Below, piece by piece: positions 34,328 through 42,353 of a stretch of DNA of 64,000 nucleotides (position 1 is the first letter of the stretch; every line of letters starts with the position of its first letter). The DNA is from Solidesulfovibrio alcoholivorans DSM 5433 (GTDB taxonomy: Bacteria; Desulfobacterota; Desulfovibrionia; Desulfovibrionales; Desulfovibrionaceae): assembly GCF_000702665.1 (NCBI RefSeq), contig NZ_JNJA01000019.1:1-64000 (forward strand). Direction: 5' to 3'. The translations under genes and the position numbers were made by a program. The notes under the pieces are model-generated. The model did no database searches. It was not told where the DNA came from and saw nothing but the letters and a program-made list of their open reading frames with translations.

Positions 34328-37131
34328 ACGCGCCCGTCGCCACCTACCGCATCCAGTTCACGAAGGAGTTCGATTTCGTCCGCTGCCAGGGCATCCTCGA
34401 CTATCTCGCCGCGCTCGGCGTCTCCCACATCTACGCCTCGCCGATCTTTCGCGCCCGGCCCGGATCGACCCACGGCTACGACGTGTGCGACCACAGGGAG
34501 ATCAACCCGGAGCTCGGCGGCGAAGCGGAGTTCCGCGCCCTGGTCGCGGCGGCCGCGAAGCGCGGCATCGGCTGGATCCAGGACATCGTGCCCAACCACA
34601 TGGCCGTCTCGGGCGAAAACCGCATGCTCGTGGACGTGCTCGAAAACGGCCCGTCCTCGCGCTACTACCAGTCCTTCGACATCGACTGGGACCATCCCTA
34701 CGAGAGCATCAAGGGCCGCATGCTGGCCCCGTTTCTGGGCAACTTCTACGGCAGGGTCCTGGAGGCCGGGGAGATCGCCATCGGCTTCGACGCCGACGGC
34801 TTTTTCGTGCGCTACTACGACCTGCGCTTTCCCCTGCGCATCGATTCCTACGTGCGCCTGCTCACGCTCGGGATGGGCAAACTGCGCGCGAAAATCGGCC
34901 GCGACTCCCCGGACTACATCAAGCTCCTGGGCGTGCTCTACACCATCAAGTCCCTGCCCGCCGAGGATTCCAAGGACGAACGCTACGACCAGATCTTTTT
35001 CGTCAAACAAATGCTCTTCGAACTCTACGAGAAAAGCGCGCCCGTGCGCGCCCACATCGTCGCCAACCTCGCCCAGGCCAACGGCACGGCGGAGGAGGGC
35101 GAGGATCGCCGGGCGCTTCTGGAAAGCCTGCTGGCCGAACAGTATTTCCGGCTCTCCTACTGGAAGGTGGCCGGGGAGGAGATCAACTACCGCCGCTTTT
35201 TCTCCATCAACGACCTCATTTCGCTGCGCGTGGAGGATGAGGCGGTCTTTCGCCAGTCACACGGCAAGCTGTTCGAACTGGTCCGGGAAGGGCTTTTCTC
35301 GGGGTTGCGCGTGGACCACATCGACGGGCTCTACGACCCGGCGCGCTATCTGCGGCGGCTGCGCGAGGCCGTCGGCGACGCCTACCTCGTGGTGGAAAAG
35401 ATCTGCGTGGCCGGTGAGCCCTTGCCGGCGTTCTGGCCCGTGGCCGGTTCCACGGGCTACGATTTCATGAACGCCGTATGCGGCCTGTACGTGGACACGA
35501 CCCAGGAAAAGGCCTTCGACCGCATCTATGCCGGCTTCACCGGCCGCCGCCAGCTGCCCGAGGACGTGGTGGTCTGGAAGAAGCGCCGCATCATCGAAAC
35601 CCACATGTACGGCGACGTGGAAAACCTGGCGCGACTGATAAACGCCGTCTCCAGCCTCGACCGCCAGGGCTTCGACATCACCCTGCGCTCGACCAAGCGG
35701 GCGCTGACCGAAGTGCTGGCCCATTTCCCGGTCTACCGGACCTACATTTCCCCGGACGCCATCCGGCCGGCGGACATCGACTACGTGCGCACGGCCATCC
35801 GCCGCGCCAAGCGTCACAACGCCGACCTCGCCTACGAGCTCGATTTCCTGGAGCGTTTCCTTCTGCTGCAATACGACGCGAACCTGAGCGACGAGCAGAA
35901 AGCGCAGTGGACGCGGTTCGCCATGCGCTTCCAGCAGGTCAGCGGCCCGCTGATGGCCAAGGGCGTGGAGGATACGGCGTTCTATGTGCTCAACCGTTTG
36001 CTGTGCCTCAACGAAGTGGGCGGCGAGCCGGGGGGCTTCGGCCAGACGCCCCGGGCCTTCCACGAGGCCATGGCCGCGCGGGCCAGACAGTGGCCCCGCG
36101 CCATGAGCGCCACGGCCACCCACGACGCCAAGCGCGGCGAGGATGCGCGCCTGCGCCTGGCCGCGCTGTCGGAGATGCCCGACGCCTGGAGGCTCGCGCT
36201 GGGGAAATTCTACCGCATCAATCTGCGCCGCAAGACGCAACTCGGCGATCGGGCCGCGCCGGACAAGAACGACGAATACATGCTCTACCAGACGCTGCTC
36301 GGCCATTATCCCGACCGGCCCGAGGACCTGCCCGGCTTCGGCGAACGGCTTGCGGCCTATCTCGTCAAGGCCGTGCGCGAGGGCAAGGAACATTCCACGT
36401 GGCTGAGCCCGGATCTGGAGTACGAAAAGGCCCTGACGGAATTCGCGGCCAAGCTTACGCGCGACGTGCCCAAAAACGCCTTCATGGACATCTTTCTGCC
36501 CCTTTGCCGGCGGCTCACCTGGGTCGGCTACTCCTATGGCCTGGCGCAGGTCGTGCTCAAGGCGGCTTGTCCCGGCATCCCGGACATCTACCAGGGCGTG
36601 GAGTGCTGGGACCTGTCCTTCGTCGATCCGGACAACCGCCGGCCCGTGGATTTCATGGTTCGGAAAAAGACGCTCGGGGAGCTGAACGCGGCGTATTCCG
36701 CCGACCCGGTCGCGCTGTGCCACAGGCTGCTCGCCTCGCCCGGGGACGGTTGCATCAAGCTCTTCACGCTCTGGCGGGCGCTTGCGGCGCGGGGCGCGGA
36801 CCCCGAGCTCTTTACCGTCGGGACCTATGCGCCGGCCGCGTTCGCCGGGAGCCTTGCCGGGAACGTGTTCGGTTTCTGGCGCGCCTTCGAGGGCAGGACG
36901 GCCCTTGCGGTCGTGCCCTGGCGCATCGCCAACCTCGGCGCGGCGCAGGGCGCGTTCGTGCTCGGCGAAGCCTGGGAGGGCACGCGCGTCACGGACATTC
37001 CGGCAGGATGGGGGCCTCTCACCGACGTCATGACCGGGCGGACGTTTTCCGGGGAGGGCCTCGCGCTGCGGGACCTCTTGCGCGATTTCCCCGTGGCGCT
37101 GCTTACGGGCGGGACCGCGGGCGGGATGTGA
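34324..37131 (+). CDS. treY: Maltooligosyltrehalose synthase
   Basis: The 935-residue GH13 enzyme isomerises the reducing end of maltodextrins from alpha-1,4 to alpha-1,1, giving maltooligosyl trehalose for TreZ. It begins ATYRIQFTKEFDFVRCQ, and has LGVSHIYASPIFRARPGSTHGYDV, GLRVDHIDGLYDP with the nucleophile aspartate, and MAKGVEDTAFY, which are TreY signatures. Its ATG overlaps the stop of the GH57 gene. The 3' end overlaps the convergent metallo-hydrolase gene by 29 bp. Confidence 0.95.
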   Translation: MNAPVATYRIQFTKEFDFVRCQGILDYLAALGVSHIYASPIFRARPGSTHGYDVCDHREINPELGGEAEFRALVAAAAKRGIGWIQDIVPNHMAVSGENRMLVDVLENGPSSRYYQSFDIDWDHPYESIKGRMLAPFLGNFYGRVLEAGEIAIGFDADGFFVRYYDLRFPLRIDSYVRLLTLGMGKLRAKIGRDSPDYIKLLGVLYTIKSLPAEDSKDERYDQIFFVKQMLFELYEKSAPVRAHIVANLAQANGTAEEGEDRRALLESLLAEQYFRLSYWKVAGEEINYRRFFSINDLISLRVEDEAVFRQSHGKLFELVREGLFSGLRVDHIDGLYDPARYLRRLREAVGDAYLVVEKICVAGEPLPAFWPVAGSTGYDFMNAVCGLYVDTTQEKAFDRIYAGFTGRRQLPEDVVVWKKRRIIETHMYGDVENLARLINAVSSLDRQGFDITLRSTKRALTEVLAHFPVYRTYISPDAIRPADIDYVRTAIRRAKRHNADLAYELDFLERFLLLQYDANLSDEQKAQWTRFAMRFQQVSGPLMAKGVEDTAFYVLNRLLCLNEVGGEPGGFGQTPRAFHEAMAARARQWPRAMSATATHDAKRGEDARLRLAALSEMPDAWRLALGKFYRINLRRKTQLGDRAAPDKNDEYMLYQTLLGHYPDRPEDLPGFGERLAAYLVKAVREGKEHSTWLSPDLEYEKALTEFAAKLTRDVPKNAFMDIFLPLCRRLTWVGYSYGLAQVVLKAACPGIPDIYQGVECWDLSFVDPDNRRPVDFMVRKKTLGELNAAYSADPVALCHRLLASPGDGCIKLFTLWRALAARGADPELFTVGTYAPAAFAGSLAGNVFGFWRAFEGRTALAVVPWRIANLGAAQGAFVLGEAWEGTRVTDIPAGWGPLTDVMTGRTFSGEGLALRDLLRDFPVALLTGGTAGGM

Positions 37132-37852
37132 GGCCGGCGGAGAGTTCCAGCACGTCTCCCGGCCTGGCGTAGGCGAACACGGTTGTGCCGGGGCGGCGCA
37201 GGCGGTCGGCGAAACGCTCGATGTAGTGCGTCTTGCCGTTTACGTGCATGGGCACGAACACGGCGGGCGCGAGCTTTTCCACAAAGTCCGGCGCGCCGGC
37301 GAGGCTTTGCAGGCGCGGGTCCATGTTGGAAAAGGCCACGTCGAGCGGGCGCGCGGCAAGGGCCTTGAGCAGCCGCCGCCAGGACATGCCCACGGCGCGC
37401 CGGGCGGCCGGGGACTGCCCGGGCCAGTCCCAAAGCGCCATGTCCCCGCCGAAATAAACCGACAGTCCTTCCAGTTCGATGCGGTAGGAAAGGCCCATGT
37501 CGTTGCTTTCCAGGGCATGGACCGTCAGGCCGGCCACGTCTTGCGCGTCGTCTGGCTCCATGACGCGCGTCTCCGGCGGCAGGCGGTCGCCGTAGAGGTC
37601 GGCCACGTCGTCGGAAACCACGAAGCGGCGCGTGGCCGCATCCTGCGTTGCGGCGACGATGTCCGGGTCGCAATGGTCGTCGTGGCTGTGGGAGACGAAT
37701 ACAGTCAGGTCCGCGCCGGCGATGTGCGCGGCGGCTGCTTGCGCGGCTTGCGGCGGCAGGTAGGCCGGGGCAGGGTAGTCGAAAAGGAGCGTCTTGCCGC
37801 CCGCGCGCAGGAGAAAGCAGTCGTGGTGGATATAGACGATGCTGGCGGACAT
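37103..37852 (-). CDS. Metallo-beta-lactamase-fold hydrolase (UlaG-like)
   Basis: The 249-residue protein has the metal motif SHSHDDHCDP near residues 55-64 and a GGDMALWDW segment that could give the bridging aspartate, with a final FVPMHVNGKTHY carrying another histidine. The overall pattern fits UlaG-like metal-dependent hydrolases. Substrate unknown. The ATG at 37852 gives the typical strand SIVYIHHDCFLLRAGGKTLL. It converges on treY with a 29-bp overlap. Confidence 0.82.
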   Translation of the reverse strand: MSASIVYIHHDCFLLRAGGKTLLFDYPAPAYLPPQAAQAAAAHIAGADLTVFVSHSHDDHCDPDIVAATQDAATRRFVVSDDVADLYGDRLPPETRVMEPDDAQDVAGLTVHALESNDMGLSYRIELEGLSVYFGGDMALWDWPGQSPAARRAVGMSWRRLLKALAARPLDVAFSNMDPRLQSLAGAPDFVEKLAPAVFVPMHVNGKTHYIERFADRLRRPGTTVFAYARPGDVLELSAGLTSRPRSRP

Positions 37853-37926
37853 GAAAAAGCCTTGAAACAGAATCCTTATCCCTCGTCGCACTAACGGCGC
37901 GGAACCTCCCGCGAGTCCGGACCTCT

Positions 37927-37982
37927 CCCCCCTTTCGGGGTGGTCCAGGAGGGGCCCTCGGCCCCTCCTGGCCGCCGGAGGC
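37927..37982 (-). repeat. Dispersed intergenic repeat type B, copy 4
   Basis: In reverse orientation it begins GCCTCCGGCGGCCAGGAGGGG, then the GGGGCCGAGGGCCCC palindrome, TCCTGGACCACCCCGAAAGG. It is almost identical to copy 1 at 14379-14434, 23 kb away. It lies between the metallo-hydrolase and cysS genes on the minus strand. Confidence 0.8.
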
Positions 37983-38024
37983 ATTCTTTTTCTCTTCTCT
38001 TTCGCCTTTCTCTTCCTTCTCCCC

Positions 38025-39482
38025 CTACGCCACGTCCCAGCGGGGCCCGGCGGGGGTGTCCATGACGGTGACGCCGAGGCCGGCCAGTTCGTCGCGGATG
38101 GCGTCGGAGCGGGCGAAATCCTTGTTCTTGCGGGCGTCCTGGCGCTCGGCCACCAGCGCTTCCACGCGCGCGGCGTCGATGCCCAGGCGTGTCGCGCGGC
38201 TGGCCTTGAGCGCTTCGAGGAAGACCTCGCTTGCGCTGCCGAACACGCCCAGTTCGTCGCCCCAGTCGGCCAGGTCGGCCTGGATGCGGCGCAGAATGTC
38301 GGCCGTCTCGCGGCTTTTGGCGAGCGTCTTGTCTTCCATGAGCCGGCCGGCCAGGCGCACCGCGCCGAACACGTGGCCCAGGGCCTGGGCGGTGTTGAGG
38401 TCGTCGTCCATGGCCGCGGCGAAGCCTTCCTCGAGCTTGGCCAGTTCCTGGGCGACGTCGGGCGGGAGCTTCGTTTCCGACCATTTGGCGCGGGTGAGGG
38501 CCTGGTCCATCTGCGCCATGGCGGCGTAGATGCGCCTGAGGCCTTTTTCCGCCTCGTCGAGGGCCTGGTCGGAGTAGTCGAGCGGGCTCCTGTAGTGGGA
38601 GGAGACCAGGAAAAAGCGCAGCACTTCGGGCAGGTAGCGCTTGTAGATGTCGCGGATGGTGACGAAGTTGCCGAGCGACTTGGACATCTTCTCGGTGTTG
38701 ATGCGCACGAAGCCGTTGTGGACCCAGTAGCGGCAGAATTCGCCGCCGATGGCCGCCTCGCTCTGGGCGATCTCGTTTTCGTGGTGGGGGAAGATGAGGT
38801 CCTGGCCGCCGCCGTGGATGTCGATGGGCATGCCGAGGAGCTTTTCGCTCATGGCCGAGCATTCCAGGTGCCAGCCGGGCCGGCCGGGACCGAAGGGGCT
38901 GTCCCAGACGGGCTCGCCGGGCTTGGAGGCCTTCCACAGGGCGAAGTCGAGGGGGTCTTCCTTTTCCTCGCCCGGGGCGACCCGGGCGCCGGAGCGCATG
39001 TCCTCGATATCGCGGCCCGAGAGCTTGCCGTAGCCGGGAAACGAGCGCACGCGGAAATAGACGTCGCCGGAGGCCGTGCGGTAGGCGTGGCCGTTTCCGA
39101 TCAGGCGTTGGGCCAGGCGCGCCATCTCGTCGATGTACTGCGTGGCGCGGGGCTCGGCGTCGGCGCGCAGGATGCCGAGCTTGTCCATGTCCTCGTAAAA
39201 GGCCTCGATGTAGCGCTCGGCGATGACGTCGGACGTGACGCCCTCGGCATTGGCCTTCTTGATGATCTTGTCGTCGACGTCGGTGAAGTTGCGCACGAAG
39301 GTCACGTCGAGGCCTTTCTTGCGCAGGTGGCGCACGAGCACGTCGAAGACCACGGACGAACGGGCATGCCCGATGTGGCAGAGGTCATAGGCGGTGATGC
39401 CGCACACGTACATGGCCACCTTGCCCGGATTGTGGGGAGCGAAGGCTTCCTTGGACCGGGTCATGGTGTTGAAAAGCTGCAT
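38025..39482 (-). CDS. cysS: Cysteinyl-tRNA synthetase
   Basis: The 485-residue class I synthetase charges tRNA-Cys. It has MYVCGITAYDLCHIGHAR with the zinc cysteine and HIGH-like motif, WHLECSAMS, the histidine pair in IFPHHENEIAQSEA and the signature KMSKSLGNF. The ATG at 39482 was chosen for GGGAGG 7 nt upstream and the expected N terminus MQLFNT; an ATG at 39518 lacks one. Length is standard. Confidence 0.97.
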   Translation of the reverse strand: MQLFNTMTRSKEAFAPHNPGKVAMYVCGITAYDLCHIGHARSSVVFDVLVRHLRKKGLDVTFVRNFTDVDDKIIKKANAEGVTSDVIAERYIEAFYEDMDKLGILRADAEPRATQYIDEMARLAQRLIGNGHAYRTASGDVYFRVRSFPGYGKLSGRDIEDMRSGARVAPGEEKEDPLDFALWKASKPGEPVWDSPFGPGRPGWHLECSAMSEKLLGMPIDIHGGGQDLIFPHHENEIAQSEAAIGGEFCRYWVHNGFVRINTEKMSKSLGNFVTIRDIYKRYLPEVLRFFLVSSHYRSPLDYSDQALDEAEKGLRRIYAAMAQMDQALTRAKWSETKLPPDVAQELAKLEEGFAAAMDDDLNTAQALGHVFGAVRLAGRLMEDKTLAKSRETADILRRIQADLADWGDELGVFGSASEVFLEALKASRATRLGIDAARVEALVAERQDARKNKDFARSDAIRDELAGLGVTVMDTPAGPRWDVA

Positions 39483-39581
39483 GCCAAGCCTCCCTGGAAA
39501 AGTCCCCACCCTTTGCAAAGGGGAGGCGTAAAGTCAAGCGACGGGCGCACGGGGGCGCTTGCCCGGCCGCCCCCAACGACG

Positions 39582-39615
39582 AAGGCCGGCGGTTTCCGAG
39601 GAAACCGCCGGCCTT
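39582..39615. terminator. 15-bp perfect hairpin downstream of the molbindin gene
   Basis: AAGGCCGGCGGTTTC and GAAACCGCCGGCCTT pair around CGAG, 24 bp after the stop of the minus-strand molbindin gene. It separates that gene from cysS. A long T run is missing. Confidence 0.65.
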
Positions 39616-39638
39616 GCGCATGCGCTTCCGGGGAAGCG

Positions 39639-39848
39639 CTAGTCGGTGACGACCATGACGCTGGAAGCCTTGACCATGGCCTTGACCTTGGCGCCGGCCT
39701 TGAGGCCCATGGCCTCGGCGGATTCCTTGGTGATGACGGAGACGATCTCGACGCCGGGGGCGGCTTCGATGACGACTTCGGCGTTGACCATACCGATGTT
39801 GACCTTCTTGACGGTGCCGGGGATCAGGTTACGGGCGCTGACTTTCAT
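39639..39848 (-). CDS. mop: Molybdate-binding molbindin (Mop, single TOBE domain)
   Basis: The 69-residue protein is a single TOBE/Mop domain: SARNLIPGTVKKVNIG, NAEVVIEAAPG, VSVITKESAEAMGLKAG and AMVKASSVMV. Molbindins form oligomers that bind molybdate or tungstate in the cytoplasm and buffer it for cofactor synthesis. AAAGGAG lies 8 nt before the ATG. It is monocistronic, with a strong downstream hairpin and a notable AT-rich upstream region with two inverted repeats. Confidence 0.93.
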   Translation of the reverse strand: MKVSARNLIPGTVKKVNIGMVNAEVVIEAAPGVEIVSVITKESAEAMGLKAGAKVKAMVKASSVMVVTD

Positions 39849-40390
39849 GGCTGCGTCTCCTTTCGGGTTATACGTTGGAGGGATGCGACAGGTTTTTGCC
39901 GTTGTTGTTCGTGTTGGAAAAGAGATAGGGCATTTTTAAGTCACACGCAAATTATTTTTTTCGTGTGAATTATGTTTTTTATAACATTTAATTTTTACAG
40001 AATGTTATCAATTTTGAATCACGAATACAAAAAAAGAGTGACACTTTGGGTAAAAACGACACGATTGCTTTTTCACCATACCGCCATGCTGCCCGAAACT
40101 CCTTTCCAGTCCTGCCTTTTTCGGTGACAGCTCGGCTGTCCATGGGGAACGACGGCAACACCATGCACAGCAGCGCGGGAGCGGGGCGGCGCGAGCAGGG
40201 CGTGTCGGACGGCAGGGACCTGCATCTCCGGCAGGCGGTTTCCCGAAGCCGCGGGCGCGAAGGTCGGTGAAGGAAGCCGCGCCCGGCATCGGGACCGGGA
40301 CGCGGGAGGGCGTCACGGTTGCGGCGGCCGCCATGCCTCCTGCCGCTGTGGCAAGGGGGATGTCGGCCGCCGTCGGCCTCTGGGCCGCGC
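39849..40390. other. Gene-free interval (542 bp), partly AT-rich
   Basis: No convincing gene. The mop-proximal part contains an AT-rich island (about 39931-40080) that stands out against the surrounding high GC and carries two inverted repeats (separate entries). The remainder (40080-40390), downstream of the encapsulin gene, shows nothing recognisable; a 74-codon frame at 40046 looks spurious. Confidence 0.6.
39941..40008. promoter_or_regulatory. Two inverted repeats upstream of mop (candidate operators)
   Basis: TCACACG (39941-39947) pairs with CGTGTGA (39962-39968). ATAACATT (39981-39988) pairs with AATGTTAT (40001-40008). The centres are 40 bp apart, four helical turns, and 93-160 bp upstream of the mop start. 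Metal-responsive regulation is suggested by the gene, not shown by the motif, which does not match the E. coli ModE site. Confidence 0.35.
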
Positions 40391-41194
40391 CTAGCCCTTC
40401 CAGTCCAGGCGCACGACCACGGTCGGGTCGAGCACCTGGAAGGTGAAGGATTCCAGGAAGAAAAGCGCCACTTTCTCGGTGTCGTGGGAGGCGTAGCCGA
40501 TGGCGATGTCGCCGCCGAGGGTCATCTCCAGGTCGCCGCCGCGCGTGGACAGGAGGTAGGCCTCCTCCACGAAGGGGCTGACGATCACCTCGCCGCCGAG
40601 CATGGTTTCCAGGTACTGCGACAGCGGGTAGCCGCGCACGTGCCCGGACAGGGCGACCCAGGTCTCGGGGCCGACCACCAGGGCGTAAGGGCCTTCCACC
40701 GAGGTTTTGCGCAGGGCTGTCAGGCCCATGGACACCTTCTCGGCGATGTCCTCGGGGTCTTTGGTCAGGGGCATGCGCGTCTGGCTGGACACTTCCGACA
40801 GGCCCTTGATGCCGGCCGGGGCGAAGCCGTGGTAGATGGCCTCCTCCTCGAACCGCGCGAGCCTTTCGGCGGCTGCGTCCAGGGCGGCGAGGTCGATGTC
40901 CTTGCCGCCGCGGGCCGCGTTGTCGATCTCGGCGATGTCCAGTGTGAACGGCACCTTGACCTCGACCAGGGGTTTGACCTGGTGCAGGCCGTAGGTGATG
41001 CCGGAGACGGACTGCGTCTTGGCGTATTCGATGCGCCCCAGCGGCACGGCGGCGTATTCCCAGCCGAGCGGCCCGGCCACGTCCACGACCCGGCGGGCCG
41101 AGAGCATGCTGGTCAGCGTCTGGCGGGCGCGGCTGTCCACGGCCTGCCAGGCGGCGGCGGTGATGGGCGCGAGGTCGCGTTTCAGGATGTCCAT
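40391..41194 (-). CDS. enc: Encapsulin shell protein
   Basis: The 267-residue protein matches family 1 encapsulin (HK97-fold, 60-mer T=1 cage): LKRDLAPITAAAWQAVDSRARQTL at the N terminus, RRVVDVAGPLGWEYAAVPLG, FEEEAIYHGFAPAGIKGL and a final FTFQVLDPTVVVRLDWKG. It self-assembles into a nanocompartment that takes up cargo carrying a C-terminal tag. GGAGGAG precedes the ATG, 15 bp after the ferritin-like cargo gene, so shell and cargo are co-expressed. Confidence 0.95.
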   Translation of the reverse strand: MDILKRDLAPITAAAWQAVDSRARQTLTSMLSARRVVDVAGPLGWEYAAVPLGRIEYAKTQSVSGITYGLHQVKPLVEVKVPFTLDIAEIDNAARGGKDIDLAALDAAAERLARFEEEAIYHGFAPAGIKGLSEVSSQTRMPLTKDPEDIAEKVSMGLTALRKTSVEGPYALVVGPETWVALSGHVRGYPLSQYLETMLGGEVIVSPFVEEAYLLSTRGGDLEMTLGGDIAIGYASHDTEKVALFFLESFTFQVLDPTVVVRLDWKG

Positions 41195-41209
41195 GACGTC
41201 TCCTCCTGT

Positions 41210-41590
41210 TTAGCGGTTGCCCTTGAGGCTGCCGATGCCGAGCGAGCTGCCGGAAGCCGGGGCCTTGCCCGGGGCGGCCTCGCCGCCTTCGCCGCCCGTG
41301 GCCGCGTCTTCCAGGGCCGTGATGTCGCCCGCGGTGAAAAGATAGGTGCGCATGGTCTCGTCCCAGACGGGCATGTTGCGGCGCAGCCACTCCAGGCCCA
41401 TGACGGCATGCTCGATTTCCTCGTCGCGGTTGTGGGCCATGATGGCCTTGATCTGCGGATCGCTGGCCGCGACCACGCGCTGGTGGTACCAGTTGATGGC
41501 CTCGAGCTCTTCCTTGATGCTGTTGAGCGCCCGGACGAAGTCGCGGTCCTGGGGCGAGAGTTCTGCAACCGGCTCGTGATATTGATCCAT
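41210..41590 (-). CDS. encFtn: Encapsulated ferritin-like protein (EncFtn)
   Basis: The 126-residue two-helix ferritin-like protein forms annular decamers inside the encapsulin shell and oxidises Fe(II). Ferroxidase residues correspond to Glu27, Glu28, Glu30, Trp34, Glu58 and His61 (the known protein with four added to each number). Residues 116-126, SLGIGSLKGNR, are the cargo-loading peptide of family 1 encapsulins, after a Gly/Ala/Ser linker. The shell gene follows 15 bp downstream. This is a classic two-gene iron-storage nanocompartment. Confidence 0.95.
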   Translation of the reverse strand: MDQYHEPVAELSPQDRDFVRALNSIKEELEAINWYHQRVVAASDPQIKAIMAHNRDEEIEHAVMGLEWLRRNMPVWDETMRTYLFTAGDITALEDAATGGEGGEAAPGKAPASGSSLGIGSLKGNR

Positions 41591-41711
41591 GGGGCATGCT
41601 CCTTACGCGTCCCCCGTGCCGGAGGACGAACGATTGGAGGCACTATGCCACAGGCCGGACGAAATGCAATGCCGGGCCGGTGAAAAACGGGCAACGCCTT
41701 GCGCCGGATGG

Positions 41712-42344
41712 CTAGAAGAGAATCAGATCCTTGATCTCATTGACGTCGTCTTCGCGCGGGGGGAAGGCGGCCGCAAGGGACTGCGCCAGGCCCGCCACGG
41801 CCGCCGCTATGGCTTCGGCCGGCCGTCCCCCGCGGATGCCGGCGGAAAGGGCCGCGGCCGCGGCGTCCAGTTCCCGGGCGTCGAACTTTCCGGCGAGCCC
41901 CGTGTCCGGGAGCAGGAAGACCAGGCGCTCGAAGACCGAAACGTAGACGAGCAGGGCGTTGCGCTCCCGGGTCCGCGTCAGGCCCTGGCTGAAAAACGCG
42001 GCCTGGGCCGCTTGCAGGGTTTCATGGCTGGCGCGGGCCGGCGAAACGAAGGGACGCAGGAGCGCCGGCAGGCGTTTGGCCGCCTGGAAGGCGAGCAGGG
42101 CGAATACGCCGAAAAAAGCAAGGAACACCCACATGTTGCGCGTGCCGCAGGCCAAGCAGGCCAGGACCGCGCAGACAAGACCCACGGTTAGGGCGCAGGC
42201 GAGCTGCGCCTTGGGGTAGCTGTCGCTGGCCCCGACGATCATGGGCACGATCTCGGCCGAGGTTTTCGCCTCGGCCGCGCGTACGGCATCGCGGATGGCG
42301 TTGCGGTCGGCCTCGGTCATAAACTGCGTCACAAGTCTTCGCAT
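41712..42344 (-). CDS. TPM-domain membrane protein
   Basis: The 210-residue protein has a TPM domain (AIRDAVRAAEAKTSAEIVPMIVG near the N terminus) split by two membrane helices (about 48-90), as in the shorter YgcG-related proteins found beside LemA. TAGGAGG covers the stop of the upstream TPM gene and serves as its ribosome-binding site. Part of the lemA-TPM-TPM operon. Confidence 0.8.
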   Translation of the reverse strand: MRRLVTQFMTEADRNAIRDAVRAAEAKTSAEIVPMIVGASDSYPKAQLACALTVGLVCAVLACLACGTRNMWVFLAFFGVFALLAFQAAKRLPALLRPFVSPARASHETLQAAQAAFFSQGLTRTRERNALLVYVSVFERLVFLLPDTGLAGKFDARELDAAAAALSAGIRGGRPAEAIAAAVAGLAQSLAAAFPPREDDVNEIKDLILF

Positions 42345-42353
42345 CGTCGCCTC

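Noticed and set aside
40046..40270. 74-codon plus-strand frame near the AT-rich region upstream of mop
   Set aside because: No ribosome-binding site, no domain, and it changes composition along its length; likely chance.
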